A stretch of DNA of 64,000 nt. Source: Paraniabella hibiscisoli (GTDB taxonomy: Bacteria > Bacteroidota > Bacteroidia > Chitinophagales > Chitinophagaceae). The translations under genes were made by a program, and so were the position numbers. Positions 1-9,893 of the stretch are shown here, piece after piece. Under the pieces are notes generated by a model, which was given only the letters and a program-made list of their open reading frames with translations, was not told the DNA's origin and did not search any database. How positions within the stretch are numbered: the first letter of the stretch is position 1; the number at the start of each line of letters is the position of its first letter. The stretch is taken from positions 1,178,001 through 1,242,000 of the forward strand of contig NZ_JAKWBK010000001.1 of assembly GCF_022512515.1 (NCBI RefSeq), given 5' to 3'.

Positions 1-261
1 CCTGAACAATACAATCAGCCACACCACCAAAATAAGCACCGAACAAATAATGCTCAATAACAATATGCCGTTTTTGATATAAATATCATCGGCATTATAG
101 TCCTGTAATAGCAAGGGGTTCTTAAATACATTCCATCCCAAAGCAAAAAAGATCCCGTGTATGGCAAGGGAAACCAGCAAAACCCATGGCGCCCTGGTTA
201 TCCATAATAAAGGAAAACGTTCGAGCAGTTGCTTGTCTATTTTATTGATCCAATTTTTCAT
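1..261 (-). CDS. Membrane protein, N-terminal part (probable ABC transporter partner)
   Basis: An open frame of 87 codons runs off the left edge of the window. It starts MKNWINKID and shows two hydrophobic stretches, at about residues 25-42 (APWVLLVSLAIHG) and 64-86 (NGILLLSIICSVLILVVWL), separated by a short polar loop. It begins 18 bases after the stop of the ABC ATPase and so looks like the second gene of that operon. By position and topology it is probably the membrane component that works with the ATPase. That is inference, because only the start is visible and no family signature can be seen. Confidence 0.65.
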   Translation of the reverse strand, partial: MKNWINKIDKQLLERFPLLWITRAPWVLLVSLAIHGIFFALGWNVFKNPLLLQDYNADDIYIKNGILLLSIICSVLILVVWLIVLFR

Positions 262-279
262 TTCGGTTTTTTAAAAGTA

Positions 280-1431
280 TCAGGCTACAAAGTACTGGCG
301 TGTTGAATGCGAAATATTGCGGATATAAGTTATTTCCGTTTTCTGCCGGCCCAAGGCAGAAAGCACTTCGTCAAACTTTATGGAAGCATCGAAATGAACA
401 ATATATACGCCTCCATTATAGGTCATTTTTTGAGGAGCAAGGCCTTCAAACGCCTGGTTCAGTTGTTCCCGGCTGGCGGTTGTTTCTATTTCAGCAATAA
501 GATGATTGGCCTGCTGCCCCGCCAGTATTTCATTGTCGGAATATTGCCCGTTTTTAAGATAGATCACTTTGTCTGATATTTTTTCTACCTCATAAAGCTG
601 CTGAGAGCTTAAGATCAGCGCAATGGGATTATTAACAGAGTTGGCGATCGATTTCAGGTCTTCGAGAATGATCTGCTGCGCCAGAACATCTAAATTAGCC
701 AGGGGCTCATCCAGCAATAGGAGCTCTGGTTTTCTCAGTAAGGTTCGGGCCAGTTCAAATCGCATTTTGTAGCCCGATGAAAGCTGGTGCCACTTGAGAT
801 GTTTGTAATTCCACAAGCCCAGCCGGGCAATCATTAGTAATACACGAGGCTCATTTTCCTGCGGCGGATAATGGTAACTTGATAAAACGAGCTTCAAATT
901 ATCTTTTAAGCTACCGTACCACTTTTTTGTGCGTTGCGGTATATATACCAGTTTGGTTCTTAATTCGAACTCATCTTTAATTGCGGTGCCGAAATCAAAT
1001 TTCAGGCTGCCACTACCAGGCTGAAGTTCTTTGGCCAGCAATCTTAGTAAAGTAGTTTTCCCATTTCCATTTTCCCCCACCAGCCCATACACCTGTCCCT
1101 TCTTTATGCTTACGGATATCGGGCCTAAGGAAAAACCTCCTGCTCTGTATTGTTTGCGGATGTCATCGGCAACTACCACAGGCCTGTCAATATCCTGCTC
1201 CTGCAAACTGATGGCGCTTGTTTTTTGTAAGAGATCTTTTGCTTTTTCAATAAATGCTGCCTGTTCTTGCGGGTACTGTTCTTTCCAATCGGTTAGTGCA
1301 ATCGCCTGTTGGTACAACTCCATATCCTGGGTATCTGCCACACAGTCCAGCAAGCGCCTGAAGCCCAGGTTAGTGTCATTGTTTTCCAAAAAATCCAGCG
1401 TTTCGGCAGCACGGAGCTCCTGTTTCCTCAT
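280..1431 (-). CDS. ABC transporter ATP-binding protein with N-terminal helical extension
   Basis: Cytoplasmic ATPase subunit of an ABC transporter, 383 residues and intact. Walker A is GENGNGKTT at about 119-127, the signature is LSSGY at about 217 (usual form LSGGQ), and Walker B is LLLLDEP at about 237 followed by a LANLDV D-loop. The first ~85 residues are a charged helical region absent from ordinary ABC subunits. About 85 residues after the cassette form a small C-terminal domain. The next gene on the same strand encodes a membrane protein, so the pair probably forms a transporter or a membrane-remodelling complex. The substrate cannot be told from sequence. ATG was chosen because no start lies further upstream before the terminator of the preceding gene. 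Confidence 0.88.
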   Translation of the reverse strand: MRKQELRAAETLDFLENNDTNLGFRRLLDCVADTQDMELYQQAIALTDWKEQYPQEQAAFIEKAKDLLQKTSAISLQEQDIDRPVVVADDIRKQYRAGGFSLGPISVSIKKGQVYGLVGENGNGKTTLLRLLAKELQPGSGSLKFDFGTAIKDEFELRTKLVYIPQRTKKWYGSLKDNLKLVLSSYHYPPQENEPRVLLMIARLGLWNYKHLKWHQLSSGYKMRFELARTLLRKPELLLLDEPLANLDVLAQQIILEDLKSIANSVNNPIALILSSQQLYEVEKISDKVIYLKNGQYSDNEILAGQQANHLIAEIETTASREQLNQAFEGLAPQKMTYNGGVYIVHFDASIKFDEVLSALGRQKTEITYIRNISHSTRQYFVA

Positions 1432-1493
1432 AGCTTATCTGTTTTACCAAATATACACCACCAATGATTATATCACTTTATGGAGAAAACATT

Positions 1494-1527
1494 TAACAAA
1501 AAATGCCAGGCTTTGTACCCGGCATTT
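1494..1527 (-). terminator. Rho-independent terminator after the OmpA-type gene
   Basis: Ten-base arms at 1501-1510 and 1518-1527 (AAATGCCGGG / CCTGGCATTT read on the minus strand, one mismatch) are followed by a T-rich run. It lies just after the stop of the OmpA-type gene and before the ABC operon. Confidence 0.7.
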
Positions 1528-1547
1528 TATATTGCTCAGACAAATAT

Positions 1548-2907
1548 TTACTGCTTTATAAACTCTACTCGCCGGTTATTGGCCTTGCCTTCGGCGGTAG
1601 TATTGGGTGCTGCCGGTTGAGACTCACCCTTTCCATCTGTGGTCATTCGGCTATCGCTGATCCCAAACTGCGAAGACAGTGCCTTTTTAACTGCCTCTGC
1701 CCGTTTTTTAGAAAGACTGAGATTCGCAGCATCGTCGCCATCGCTATCAGTATGGCCTATAATTTTCACGTTAACGGCTTCATTCTCTGTTAAAACACCT
1801 GCTATGTCCTTTAATACGCCATAGCTGGCTGGCTTTATCTTATCACTGTTCACATCAAACAAAATACCGGTAGTAACATATTTTCCTTCTGTTATAAGCT
1901 TGCTGCGTGTATCGGGTGCCCCCACGGCAACCCTGATATTACTCATAAAATATTGATCTGCGTCTGAGCTCGGACCGTCATTTCTGAAGTACAAAGAAGA
2001 TATACCGATGCCATCCGTGAAAGCCCGGGGAATATCCCATATTTTGGCTTCATCTACGTATACGCGCAACCGGCCCTTTTGCCTCCAGATGCTTACCCGC
2101 ACATTAGTATTTCCGGGCGCTGTAGCAAAGGACTTTTGTTCTATCTCATTCTTGACATTTTCCTGGCCGTTGCCGCCGGAGTACAATACTGACATTCCTC
2201 TTTGACCGCCCGCACCCGTAGGATGTAAGGCCACCTCAACCGTTAACTTACTCTCTTGTTGCTTATTGCCATATTTCTGAAAGGTTCTCCAGTTCTTGCC
2301 AACATTCCCATCAGTAAAGCCAATAACAAAAAAGCCACTGTAAAAACTAAATTTAGGGGTGCTGGCCAGGTCAAATTCCAGCGTAAAATTTTCGGGCAGG
2401 TTAGATACAAATTCCGGGTAAAACACCGTTTCGGTATTGGTCATCAGGAACTTGTTGGGTAGATTATTGATCTTCGACAAAGTTCCTGCGCCATTGGTAT
2501 TCCAGCGGGCCGGAAAATCACCCAAAGCGTCCTGGCTAAAATCTTCTACCGCTATTACTTTGTTACCGGGTACAAAATCAAATTTGCTGTAGCTTGAAAA
2601 ACTACCAGAGCCATTACCAGAATTACCTGATGAAGACTCCTCTGAATCACCCCGTTATCCTCCGTTTGCGATGATGAAGATGTTTTCTTACCAGTAGAGC
2701 TACTTCCTGATTCTTTTTTTTCTTTTTGAAAATATTTCCAATCCCTTCTTCTACTTTGTCCAGGCCTTTGTCTATGCCCTGATCCACTTTTTGGTTCGCC
2801 CGGTTTTCTGCGGCGCGCCTGGCCGCCCTTTTGGGATCAATGATCTGGGCATTGATTATACCAAAGCTGAGCAGCAAAATAATACTGGTAATAATGACTC
2901 TTTTCAT
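1548..2907 (-). CDS. OmpA family outer-membrane protein (two assembly frameshifts)
   Basis: Secreted protein that ends in an OmpA peptidoglycan-binding domain. The start is MKRVIITSIILLLSFG..NAQ, a clear signal peptide. A basic stretch (DPKRAARRAAENRANQ), a Lys run and a Ser/Gly linker follow. Next comes a domain with EDFSQDALGDFPARWNTNG and TLEFDLAS, probably lectin-like. The OmpA core is at the C-terminus (VKIIGHTDSDGDD, LSKKRAEAVKKAL, NRRVEFIKQ). The frame breaks in an A8 run (2714-2721) and in a G4 run (2650-2653). One extra base in each gives one continuous protein of about 453 residues. The role is probably a cell-envelope anchor. A hairpin terminator follows. Confidence 0.8.
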
Positions 2908-3215
2908 CGGTTTAATTTTTATTGTGCCTAAAGAAAATGTGAGTGTATTGGATTGTATTATCGCATGTTTACACATAATAATTTAGCTTTAAATACCTGG
3001 TAAAAATACTTCTATTAGCAGCCCTGATTAGCCTTATACCCTAAATTAGGTAGGCCGGCAAAAACACTTGTTTTAAAAGATTCCTGATCGTCAAATGTAG
3101 CAGACCTCGTTGTTTCTAAAAACTACATGATCATGTGGTTCAGATAGGCGTGACAATTGTGTTAAAGTTTAAATGCCCAAGACATTATATGTCTATTTTT
3201 GTCAAAATTTTGATT
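2908..3215. other. Divergent intergenic region, no gene seen
   Basis: This stretch separates the OmpA-type gene (minus) from the small lipoprotein gene (plus). It must hold both promoters. I see no convincing TAnnTTTG box, repeat or structured RNA in it. Confidence 0.5.
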
Positions 3216-3647
3216 ATGCGTTTTTATAGTATGGCTCTTATTGCCCTTTTAGCCACAGCCTGTAATAGTGGTGGATCAACTGATGCTGAGCCTCAGAAAT
3301 CATTATCAGATAGCTTGTTGCAACAGGTGTTGGATGGCCATGATGTGGCAATGCCTAAAATCATGAAGCTGCAGCGCCTGCAGAAAGATGTTCAATCACA
3401 AATTGACTCATTGAAAAAAACCAGCGGCAATACCAGCCGTATAGCATTGCTGGATAGCACCTTGAAAAACTTAAGCTATGCTGATGTGGCGATGCATGAG
3501 TGGATGGAAGGTTTTAAGTACGACTCTTTGAAGGATAATGAGCCGGCAAGGGTTGATTACCTGAAGATACAGTTGGCGTCGGTAAACGAAATGAAGGAAA
3601 TTGTGCTTTCGAGTATTGCCAAGGCCGATTCGGTACTGGCTAAATAG
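3216..3647 (+). CDS. Small lipoprotein of unknown function
   Basis: 143 residues, intact. ATG at 3216 was chosen over longer in-frame starts because it gives a lipoprotein signal directly (MRFYSMALIALLATAC, Cys at about 16, with lipobox LLATAC). The mature part is Asp/Ser/Leu-rich and helical, with LQRLQKDVQSQIDSLKK suggesting a coiled coil and a conserved-looking MHEWMEGFKYD segment. It is presumably anchored in the outer or inner membrane facing the periplasm. I do not recognise a functional family. It converges on adk with a shared terminator. Confidence 0.7.
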   Translation: MRFYSMALIALLATACNSGGSTDAEPQKSLSDSLLQQVLDGHDVAMPKIMKLQRLQKDVQSQIDSLKKTSGNTSRIALLDSTLKNLSYADVAMHEWMEGFKYDSLKDNEPARVDYLKIQLASVNEMKEIVLSSIAKADSVLAK

Positions 3648-3655
3648 TATAAATT

Positions 3656-3692
3656 GAAAGAGCCGGGTAATTACCCGGCTCTTTCAAAAATA
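3656..3692. terminator. Bidirectional terminator between lipoprotein gene and adk
   Basis: A perfect 15-base inverted repeat (GAAAGAGCCGGGTAA and its complement, 3656-3685) lies between convergent genes and has A/T runs on both sides. Confidence 0.85.
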
Positions 3693-3705
3693 TATCAACA
3701 AGAAG

Positions 3706-4289
<584 letters not shown>

Positions 4290-4441
4290 TTACGTAAATT
4301 GTTTTGATGTAACTCAACAAATATACGTATCAAAACTAATTTAATGCGGTTACCTTGAGTTTTATTGGAAAATGTGAAAATTGCGTTATGACGCAATCCC
4401 CGGCAACTTTTTATACGTATTATTTGTTTAAATTACCAGAT

Positions 4442-5008
4442 ATGAAGTATTTTTTACTGATATTGTTAAGCGTTTGCTGCGTATTTCATCAATGCCAGTC
4501 TCAAACAAAATCATCCAACGCTAAAGACACAACAAAAATGAATAAAGACAATAACTCTGTTTACTCACGTACTGACACATCAAAAGTGAAAATCAGTAAT
4601 GAAGAATGGCAAAAAGTATTGCCTGAAGATGTTTACTATATTGCCCGTCAGAAGGGAACGGAAAGACCCTGGACCAGCAAGTACGAAAATTTTAAAGAAA
4701 TAGGTACTTATTATTGCGCCGCCTGCGGAAACCCGCTTTTTAAGAGCGACACGAAGTTTGAAAGTGGATGTGGCTGGCCCAGCTTTTATGAACCCATCAG
4801 CAAAACAAGTATTATTTACAAGGAAGATAAGAGCCATGGCATGGTACGTACCGAAGTGGAATGCGGTCGTTGTGAGGCGCACCTCGGACATGTTTTTGAT
4901 GACGGACCTCCTCCTACAGGATTACGCTATTGCATTAATGGTGTAATACTCGACTTTGAAAAAGCGAAGCAAGCTGAGAAAAAGTATAAAGAAGAAGATA
5001 AAAAGTAG
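4442..5008 (+). CDS. msrB: Peptide-methionine (R)-S-oxide reductase MsrB, exported
   Basis: Reduces methionine-R-sulfoxide in oxidised proteins. The start at 4442 (MKYFLLILLSVCCVFHQCQSQ) gives a signal sequence, possibly a lipoprotein one, so the enzyme probably works in the periplasm. The MsrB fold is clear: YYCAACGNPLF and ECGRCEAHLGHVF provide the four zinc cysteines, FESGCGWPSF is the active-site loop, and RYCINGVILDF holds the catalytic Cys. The protein is 188 residues and intact. A ~35-residue polar linker separates the signal from the domain. A strong bidirectional terminator follows. Confidence 0.95.
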   Translation: MKYFLLILLSVCCVFHQCQSQTKSSNAKDTTKMNKDNNSVYSRTDTSKVKISNEEWQKVLPEDVYYIARQKGTERPWTSKYENFKEIGTYYCAACGNPLFKSDTKFESGCGWPSFYEPISKTSIIYKEDKSHGMVRTEVECGRCEAHLGHVFDDGPPPTGLRYCINGVILDFEKAKQAEKKYKEEDKK

Positions 5009-5021
5009 TTATTATCAGATA

Positions 5022-5060
5022 AAAGCAAATGCCCGGAGTTTCCGGGCATTTGCTTTTTAT
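5022..5060. terminator. Bidirectional terminator after msrB
   Basis: Sixteen-base arms (5022-5037 and 5041-5056, core TGCCCGGA/TCCGGGCA) enclose a 3-base loop and are flanked by A and T runs. It lies between convergent genes. Confidence 0.88.
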
Positions 5061-5069
5061 AGCTCTTTT

Positions 5070-6056
5070 CTAAAATTCAATGTCGTCTGCCACATTGCCG
5101 CCTTGTTCCTTTGCAAATTTCTGCGCATACTCCTTTCTTTTTTCCTCCTGGTAGTCCATATAATGCCTGATTGATTCCGAATTGAAGTCCTGGTTTTGTT
5201 GTGTCATCCAATCCATTGCTACCGCCTGGAAATCGGCCAGGTTAATGCCATAATTATCTACAATCCACTGCGCGCCATCTAATCCATATTCATAAGCGGC
5301 TGTTCTCGCACCGCAAAGCTCCTCGTAGAAATAACGGTCTGTTTTGAGTTTTTCCAAATTACTGTTGGTAGAGCCGGAACCGATGCCCGGTGTAAGACCG
5401 GCAAGTTTAGGGTGCTGGCCTGCAGCAGCAAAATATTCCCCATACTTAGCCATAATGCCATAAGTAGGATCTTCTTTCATACGCTCGGGCCACAGCACAT
5501 TTACTTCGCCCCAAACAGTGCTATCAATACCAAAAGCTTTCAACAATTCTGCTTCAGCTATTCCTTGTGTCATGCCGTGGGCAATAGCTGCATAGTCATA
5601 CAAGGAAATGCCATGGATAGGCTCATATAAAGCATTACCTTCTTCTTTCACCTGGTCGAAGCCTGATGTAACAAATCCTGTTAACTCAAGAGAGTTAGCC
5701 ATTTCAAATTTGGCCAGCTGGTCAAAGTCATGACCGTTCCAATCCATATAAACTTTTCTATACGCTTCTCTTTTTAAGTTATTCTTATCCTGCTGGCTTA
5801 AAGGCTCATCTTCCCCGTCAAGATAGTGCTCGTACAGGTTATTGGCCGCTGCTTCAAAATCCTGTGGATCGTAATGCGTTCCGTGGTGCGTCACCGGATC
5901 AAACTGGTATTGCGCTATATCTTCGTCGTCCTCATCTTCTTCAATTTCTTCATTTAAGTTTTGGTTTACCGGTGCGCCTGCATTATAAGGTACCGATTCC
6001 TTCTTTTTATTTTCTTCTTCGTTGCCCATTAAATTGTTAAAAAACTTTTTAAACAT
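5070..6056 (-). CDS. Acidic protein of unknown function, last gene of the SPFH cluster
   Basis: 328 residues, intact, with no signal peptide or membrane segment. The N-terminus (MFKKFFNNLMGNEEENKKKE) is followed by a very acidic linker (EEIEEDEDDEDIAQYQ). The rest is helical, with aromatic motifs such as HGISLYDYAAIAHGM, WGEVNVLWPERMKED and AVAMDWMTQQNQ. The spacing of the HGISL..YA..A and DWM..Q segments suggests a repeated domain of about 70 residues, possibly DUF6620-like; I am not sure of that name. It is last in a run of four same-strand genes beginning with an SPFH protein, so a role in the same membrane-stress or protein-handling complex is likely. Confidence 0.6.
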   Translation of the reverse strand: MFKKFFNNLMGNEEENKKKESVPYNAGAPVNQNLNEEIEEDEDDEDIAQYQFDPVTHHGTHYDPQDFEAAANNLYEHYLDGEDEPLSQQDKNNLKREAYRKVYMDWNGHDFDQLAKFEMANSLELTGFVTSGFDQVKEEGNALYEPIHGISLYDYAAIAHGMTQGIAEAELLKAFGIDSTVWGEVNVLWPERMKEDPTYGIMAKYGEYFAAAGQHPKLAGLTPGIGSGSTNSNLEKLKTDRYFYEELCGARTAAYEYGLDGAQWIVDNYGINLADFQAVAMDWMTQQNQDFNSESIRHYMDYQEEKRKEYAQKFAKEQGGNVADDIEF

Positions 6057-6082
6057 AGGATCTTGTTTTATTCGTTAAAAAT

Positions 6083-6897
6083 TTATGCGATGGTATTATT
6101 AAAGTCGGCCAATAGCCTCTGATAAAATTTTTCATTGGAGTGGGTCATGTCCGGAACAATGCTGTTCCATTCATCAAACATAGCACGCAGGTAATGGCGA
6201 TAGCGTTCAGGGCTGGGGTTGATATTATACTCCTCCAACAGGTGTGCCGTTCGCTCCTCAGCCAAAGTTCTGGCCAAATGTGGCAGACTTTGCGCCAGCG
6301 AACTGGGTCGAAAAGTATTTTGCGTGCTGCAGGCAGGGCATTGCAAATACACAGGCGTAAAGTATATTTTATCTACACTGATTGCTGCACCGCATTGCTG
6401 GCATTTAAATTTATCCTTTACCTGCTCATGTTCTTCCAATATACGCCTGTAAGTTGCTTCATTGTCTGGTTTAACGGCTTCATCTAACTGTTTTCGCCAT
6501 TGATCACGTACTGCCTCAAACTGGTCCTGTCTTTCACTACACAGTTCCCTGAAATTATACGCCATAGCGCCGGGCAGCCTGGCATCATCCAGTTGATTTA
6601 ATAGCTGTTTATAAAACGGGTATACCTGTTGCTCATACACTTCCCTCACTTTTTGATCCATTTGCGATAGCTGGCCTGCAATGCCGCTCTGCACCTGGTA
6701 GATGTCCCGATCAAACAAATCCCCCGATTGATCTCTCATCGCCTTTAGCTCTATTACACTGGCAGAGCATAACTCTTCCATCCGGTCTTCCAGCTTTTGA
6801 AGAAACGAAAACCAGCGCTCTTTCATTTGAGCCGTTTGCTGCATCCATTCTTCGGGTATCCGTCTCCTGTATTTTTCTTGCCGAAAAGATGTAACAT
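6083..6897 (-). CDS. Coiled-coil protein with zinc ribbon (one assembly frameshift)
   Basis: About 271 residues. The start MLHLFGKKNTGDG followed by PEEWMQQTAQMKERWFSF needs one extra base near 6860 (GG to GGG). Without it the frame would start at MQQTAQ (6844). The first ~150 residues are helical with heptad-like spacing. A zinc ribbon follows (CQQCGAAI ... LQCPACSTQNTF, CxxC twice, ~22 apart), then an Arg/Tyr-rich C-terminus. It sits between the short zinc-ribbon gene and the acidic protein in the SPFH operon. No enzymatic motif is visible; it is probably a structural or adaptor protein. Confidence 0.65.
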
Positions 6898-6919
6898 GTC
6901 CCTATTTTTCAAAAATATT

Positions 6920-7170
6920 TTACTGGTTCTCTCTCGAATTATCCTCTTTTCTAATGTTAAGCCCGTCGGTAAGCTTTACCTGCATAAAGGCATGACCGCA
7001 ATAAGCGCAATGGGTTACCCCATCTTCTTTAGCCCTGCCAGCGCCACAGTTAGGACAGGTATTCGCACCCATATTGGCGTCCTGCGCCTTTAGTTCACCA
7101 CCATATTTCTCCTGAGCCTGCGCTTTTGCCTTTAGCTTTTCTAAAAAAGAAAGTCCTTTTTTTCTTCCAT
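6920..7170 (-). CDS. Small zinc-ribbon protein (one assembly frameshift)
   Basis: About 83 residues. ATG at 7170 overlaps the stop of the SPFH gene as TAATG, a sign of coupled translation. Read as given, it stops after nine codons. One more A in the A7 run (7157-7163) opens MEEKKGLSFLEKLKAKAQ, then NTCPNCGAGRAKEDGVTHCAYCGHAF, a two-CxxC zinc ribbon, and ends LNIRKEDNSRENQ. B. subtilis ydjG, next to its SPFH gene ydjI, also encodes a zinc-ribbon protein, which supports the assignment. The exact function is unknown. Confidence 0.65.
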
Positions 7171-8128
7171 TATAACTGGCTTATTAGTTCGGCTTTTTTG
7201 CTCTTGTATTCCTGTTCGTCAATCAGCCCATTATCAAACAATGTTTTTAGCTTTTGCAGTTTGGCAGTAAGATCATCTGCCGGTGGTGCCGGGTTGGGTT
7301 GATGATTGGTTGCTTGCTGCACCTGGTTCATCATAGCGCCCATAGCCAATGCCGTTTGTGTAGCATCGTTCAAAGCGGTACCCGGTTGGCCAATAGCATT
7401 AGCAGTATTGAAACGCGTAAATTTATCCATATCCGTTACCATGTTCATATTGGTAACCTTATCATAAAAAGCCGTTACTTCATCAGGCAGGGTAACAGAA
7501 GTCACCATAAACTGTGTCAGCTCCAAACCGAATTGTTCGAAATAAGGCCTTAACAGCGGCTCAATCTTTTTACTTAGTTCCGATATATTACCGGCTACAT
7601 CGGTGATCGTAATATTTTCATTGGACAATACTTCGCCAAACTTAGGCGCGATATAATCCCTTAGCTCATGCTGCAGTTCAAAAATAGTAAACTGCTTAAA
7701 CGAGCCCGCGTATTTACGAAAGAAGGTAGCCACATCATTTATCCGTATATCAAAGCTCCCAAACGCTCTCACCCGCACCTGTCCAAACTTTGGATCGCTC
7801 ATTAAAATAGGAGCAGGCGTTCCCCATTTATTATTCACAAAATGGCGGGTATTAAAAAATAGATATCTGCCTTAAAAGGACTTTCGAACCCGAATTTCCA
7901 TCCTTTTAGTCTTGACAGTACCGGGATATTTTGGGTGCTTAGTTTATGACGCCCGGCCGTAAAAACATCCGCCAGTTGGCCTTCGTTCAGAAACATAGCC
8001 GCCTGGCTTTCCCTAACGGTAAGCTGTGCGCCCTTTTTAATTTCCTTATCGGCATCGGCAAATTTCCACATCAGCAAATTTGGATCCGGCGTAATTTCTT
8101 CTATGATCTCAATAAATGGTAAGCTCAT
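7170..8128 (-). CDS. SPFH-domain protein with C-terminal SHOCT domain (one assembly frameshift)
   Basis: About 319 residues, YdjI-like (virion-core/SPFH family). The N-terminus MSLPFIEIIEEITPDPNLLMWKF and the segments RESQAAMFLNEGQLADVF and GRHKLSTQNIPV fit this family. The SPFH core follows (VRVRAFGSFDIRI, ELHQFMVTSVTLPDEV-like). The last ~35 residues (LQKLKTLFDNGLIDEQEYKSKKAEL) are a SHOCT domain. The frame breaks at a T6 run (coding strand, 7854-7859); a seventh T joins FKADIYFF-NTRHFVNNKWG. First gene of a four-gene cluster. SPFH proteins scaffold membrane microdomains and the family often sits with PspA or zinc-ribbon partners, so a membrane-stress role is inferred. Confidence 0.8.
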
Positions 8129-8369
8129 TATTTTATCTATTTTTAGATATGTAGTCCTGCAAGATTCTTCATATTCACAGGTCTTTGCTTTTCAGATACG
8201 TTGGGGGTGAAAATACAATCTTTTGGTAACGGATACACCTATTTCACTTTTGTTGACAAAAATTTTACATCTTCTGTAATATTTTTTCCGCATTATTAAT
8301 AATTGTTGTTTTTACATTTTTTCTTGCTAACTTTCCTTCTCTTAAATAATTGAATAAAACAGATTGCTC

Positions 8370-9694
8370 ATGTCATCCAGGAGAAAGTTTCTTACCAATA
8401 GCTCTATGCTTGCGCTAGGCGGATTTGCGCTACAGTCATTCAACACTCAAAATTTTTCCAGCATTATTACCAGCGCTGCTGATCAAATCAATATTGGTGT
8501 GATCGGTATCAAAGGAATGGGCTGGTCTAATACGATGTCCATAATGAAAATTGCCGGTGTTAACCTGGTAGCGCTTTGCGATGTGGACCAGTCCGTGTTA
8601 GACGATCGCCTGAAAGAATTGAAAGGCAAAAATATTGACACCGGTAAAATAAAAACCTATAAAGATTACCGCGGCTTGCTGGATAATAAAGATATAGATG
8701 CGGTGATTATTGGTACACCGATCACTGGCATGCATTAATAATGATAGACGCTGTGAGAGCCGGCAAAGATGTTTATGTAGAAAAGCCCGTAGGTAATTCG
8801 ATCGAGGAATGTCGCGCGATGGTTGCGGCCCAGGAAAAATATAATAAAGTAGTGCAGGCGGGGCAATGGCAGCGCAGCCAGCAGCATTTCAGGGATGCTA
8901 TTGCTTTGGTGCATAGCGGGCAGTTGGGTAATATAAGAACCGTTAAGGTAAATTGCTACCAGGGTTGGATGAAACCCGCGCCGGTTGTGGCCGACAGCGC
9001 ACCACCTCCCGGCGTGGATTATAAAATGTGGCTGGGACCAGCTAAAACAAGGCCTTTTAACAGCAGCCGTTTCCATTTTAATTTCCGCTGGTTCTGGGAC
9101 TATGCCGGTGGCTTAATGACCGACTGGGGCGTGCACCTGATGGACTATGCTATTTTTGGAATGAACGCGCCGGTGCCTAAAACCGTTTCTGCTTTAGGCG
9201 GCAGGTTTGCTTACCCCGACCTGTACCAGGAAACCCCCGATACATTGACCGCCCTGTATGAGTTTGATGGCTTTAATATTGTTTGGGACCATGCCATGGG
9301 TATTGACAATGGCAACTACGGTAAAGATCATAGCATTGCTTTTATTGGTAACAACGGCACGCTGGAGCTGGACCGTGGCGGCTGGCAGGTAATAGAAGAA
9401 AAGCGCAGTGAAAAGAAAGTTTCCGTACCGCGTAAAACACCCACCGATAACGGGCTGGATAAGCACATGGAAAATTTTGTGTCGGTTATTCGTTCGCGTA
9501 AACTGGCCGACCTTAATTGCTCTATACAAACCGGCGCACATATTGCCACTGTTTGCCAGATGGGTAATATAGCTTTCCGCAGCCAGGAAAAAGTAACCTG
9601 GGATAAAGCAGGAGGCAAGTTCACCAATAGCCAACTCAACAAACAATATATGATGGCGCCTTACCATAATGGATATAAGCTGCCCAAGTTATAG
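8370..9694 (+). CDS. Gfo/Idh/MocA family oxidoreductase, Tat-exported (one assembly frameshift)
   Basis: About 441 residues. ATG at 8370 gives a twin-arginine signal (SSRRKFLTNSSMLALGGFAL). A Rossmann NAD(P) site follows (IGVIGIKGMGWSN, LVALCDVD), then EKPVGNSIEECRAMV with the family's conserved EKP, and a C-terminal alpha/beta domain (WFWDYAGGLMTDWGVHLMDYA). Loss of one G at about 8720 breaks GTPDHWHA. Such periplasmic enzymes usually act on sugars or sugar derivatives. A second family member lies at 44085-45521, near the polysaccharide locus, but this copy has no carbohydrate genes beside it. Confidence 0.88.
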
Positions 9695-9731
9695 GTTAGA
9701 ATTTATTCTTGTTTAATTATTTTTAATATGC

Positions 9732-9769
9732 CACCCCTACAGGGCTAACTGCTTTGGAGGGTGTTTTTT
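9732..9769 (+). terminator. Possible terminator after the oxidoreductase gene
   Basis: A CACCC arm (9732-9736) pairs with GGGTG (9759-9763), followed by six T. The stem is short and the loop large. It may also be part of the neighbouring dispersed repeat. Confidence 0.35.
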
Positions 9770-9780
9770 ACCAGTATTAA

Positions 9781-9862
9781 GTCCCGTACGGGACGATAAT
9801 ATAGGTAGAAATAGAAGAATAAATGTGCGGGCGGGTGAGCTCTGTAGGAGCGGCATATCATC
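9781..9862. repeat. Dispersed intergenic repeat of Bacteroidota type
   Basis: It contains a perfect 14-base palindrome GTCCCGTACGGGAC (9781-9794), then ATATAGGTAGAAA, then GAGCTCTGTAGGAGCGGCATAT. I recall this combination as a common non-coding repeat in Bacteroidota genomes. Only one copy is in the window. Confirmation needs a self-search of the whole genome. Confidence 0.5.
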
Positions 9863-9893
9863 GTTGGTTAAAAGATTAAACAAATTCGTTGGT

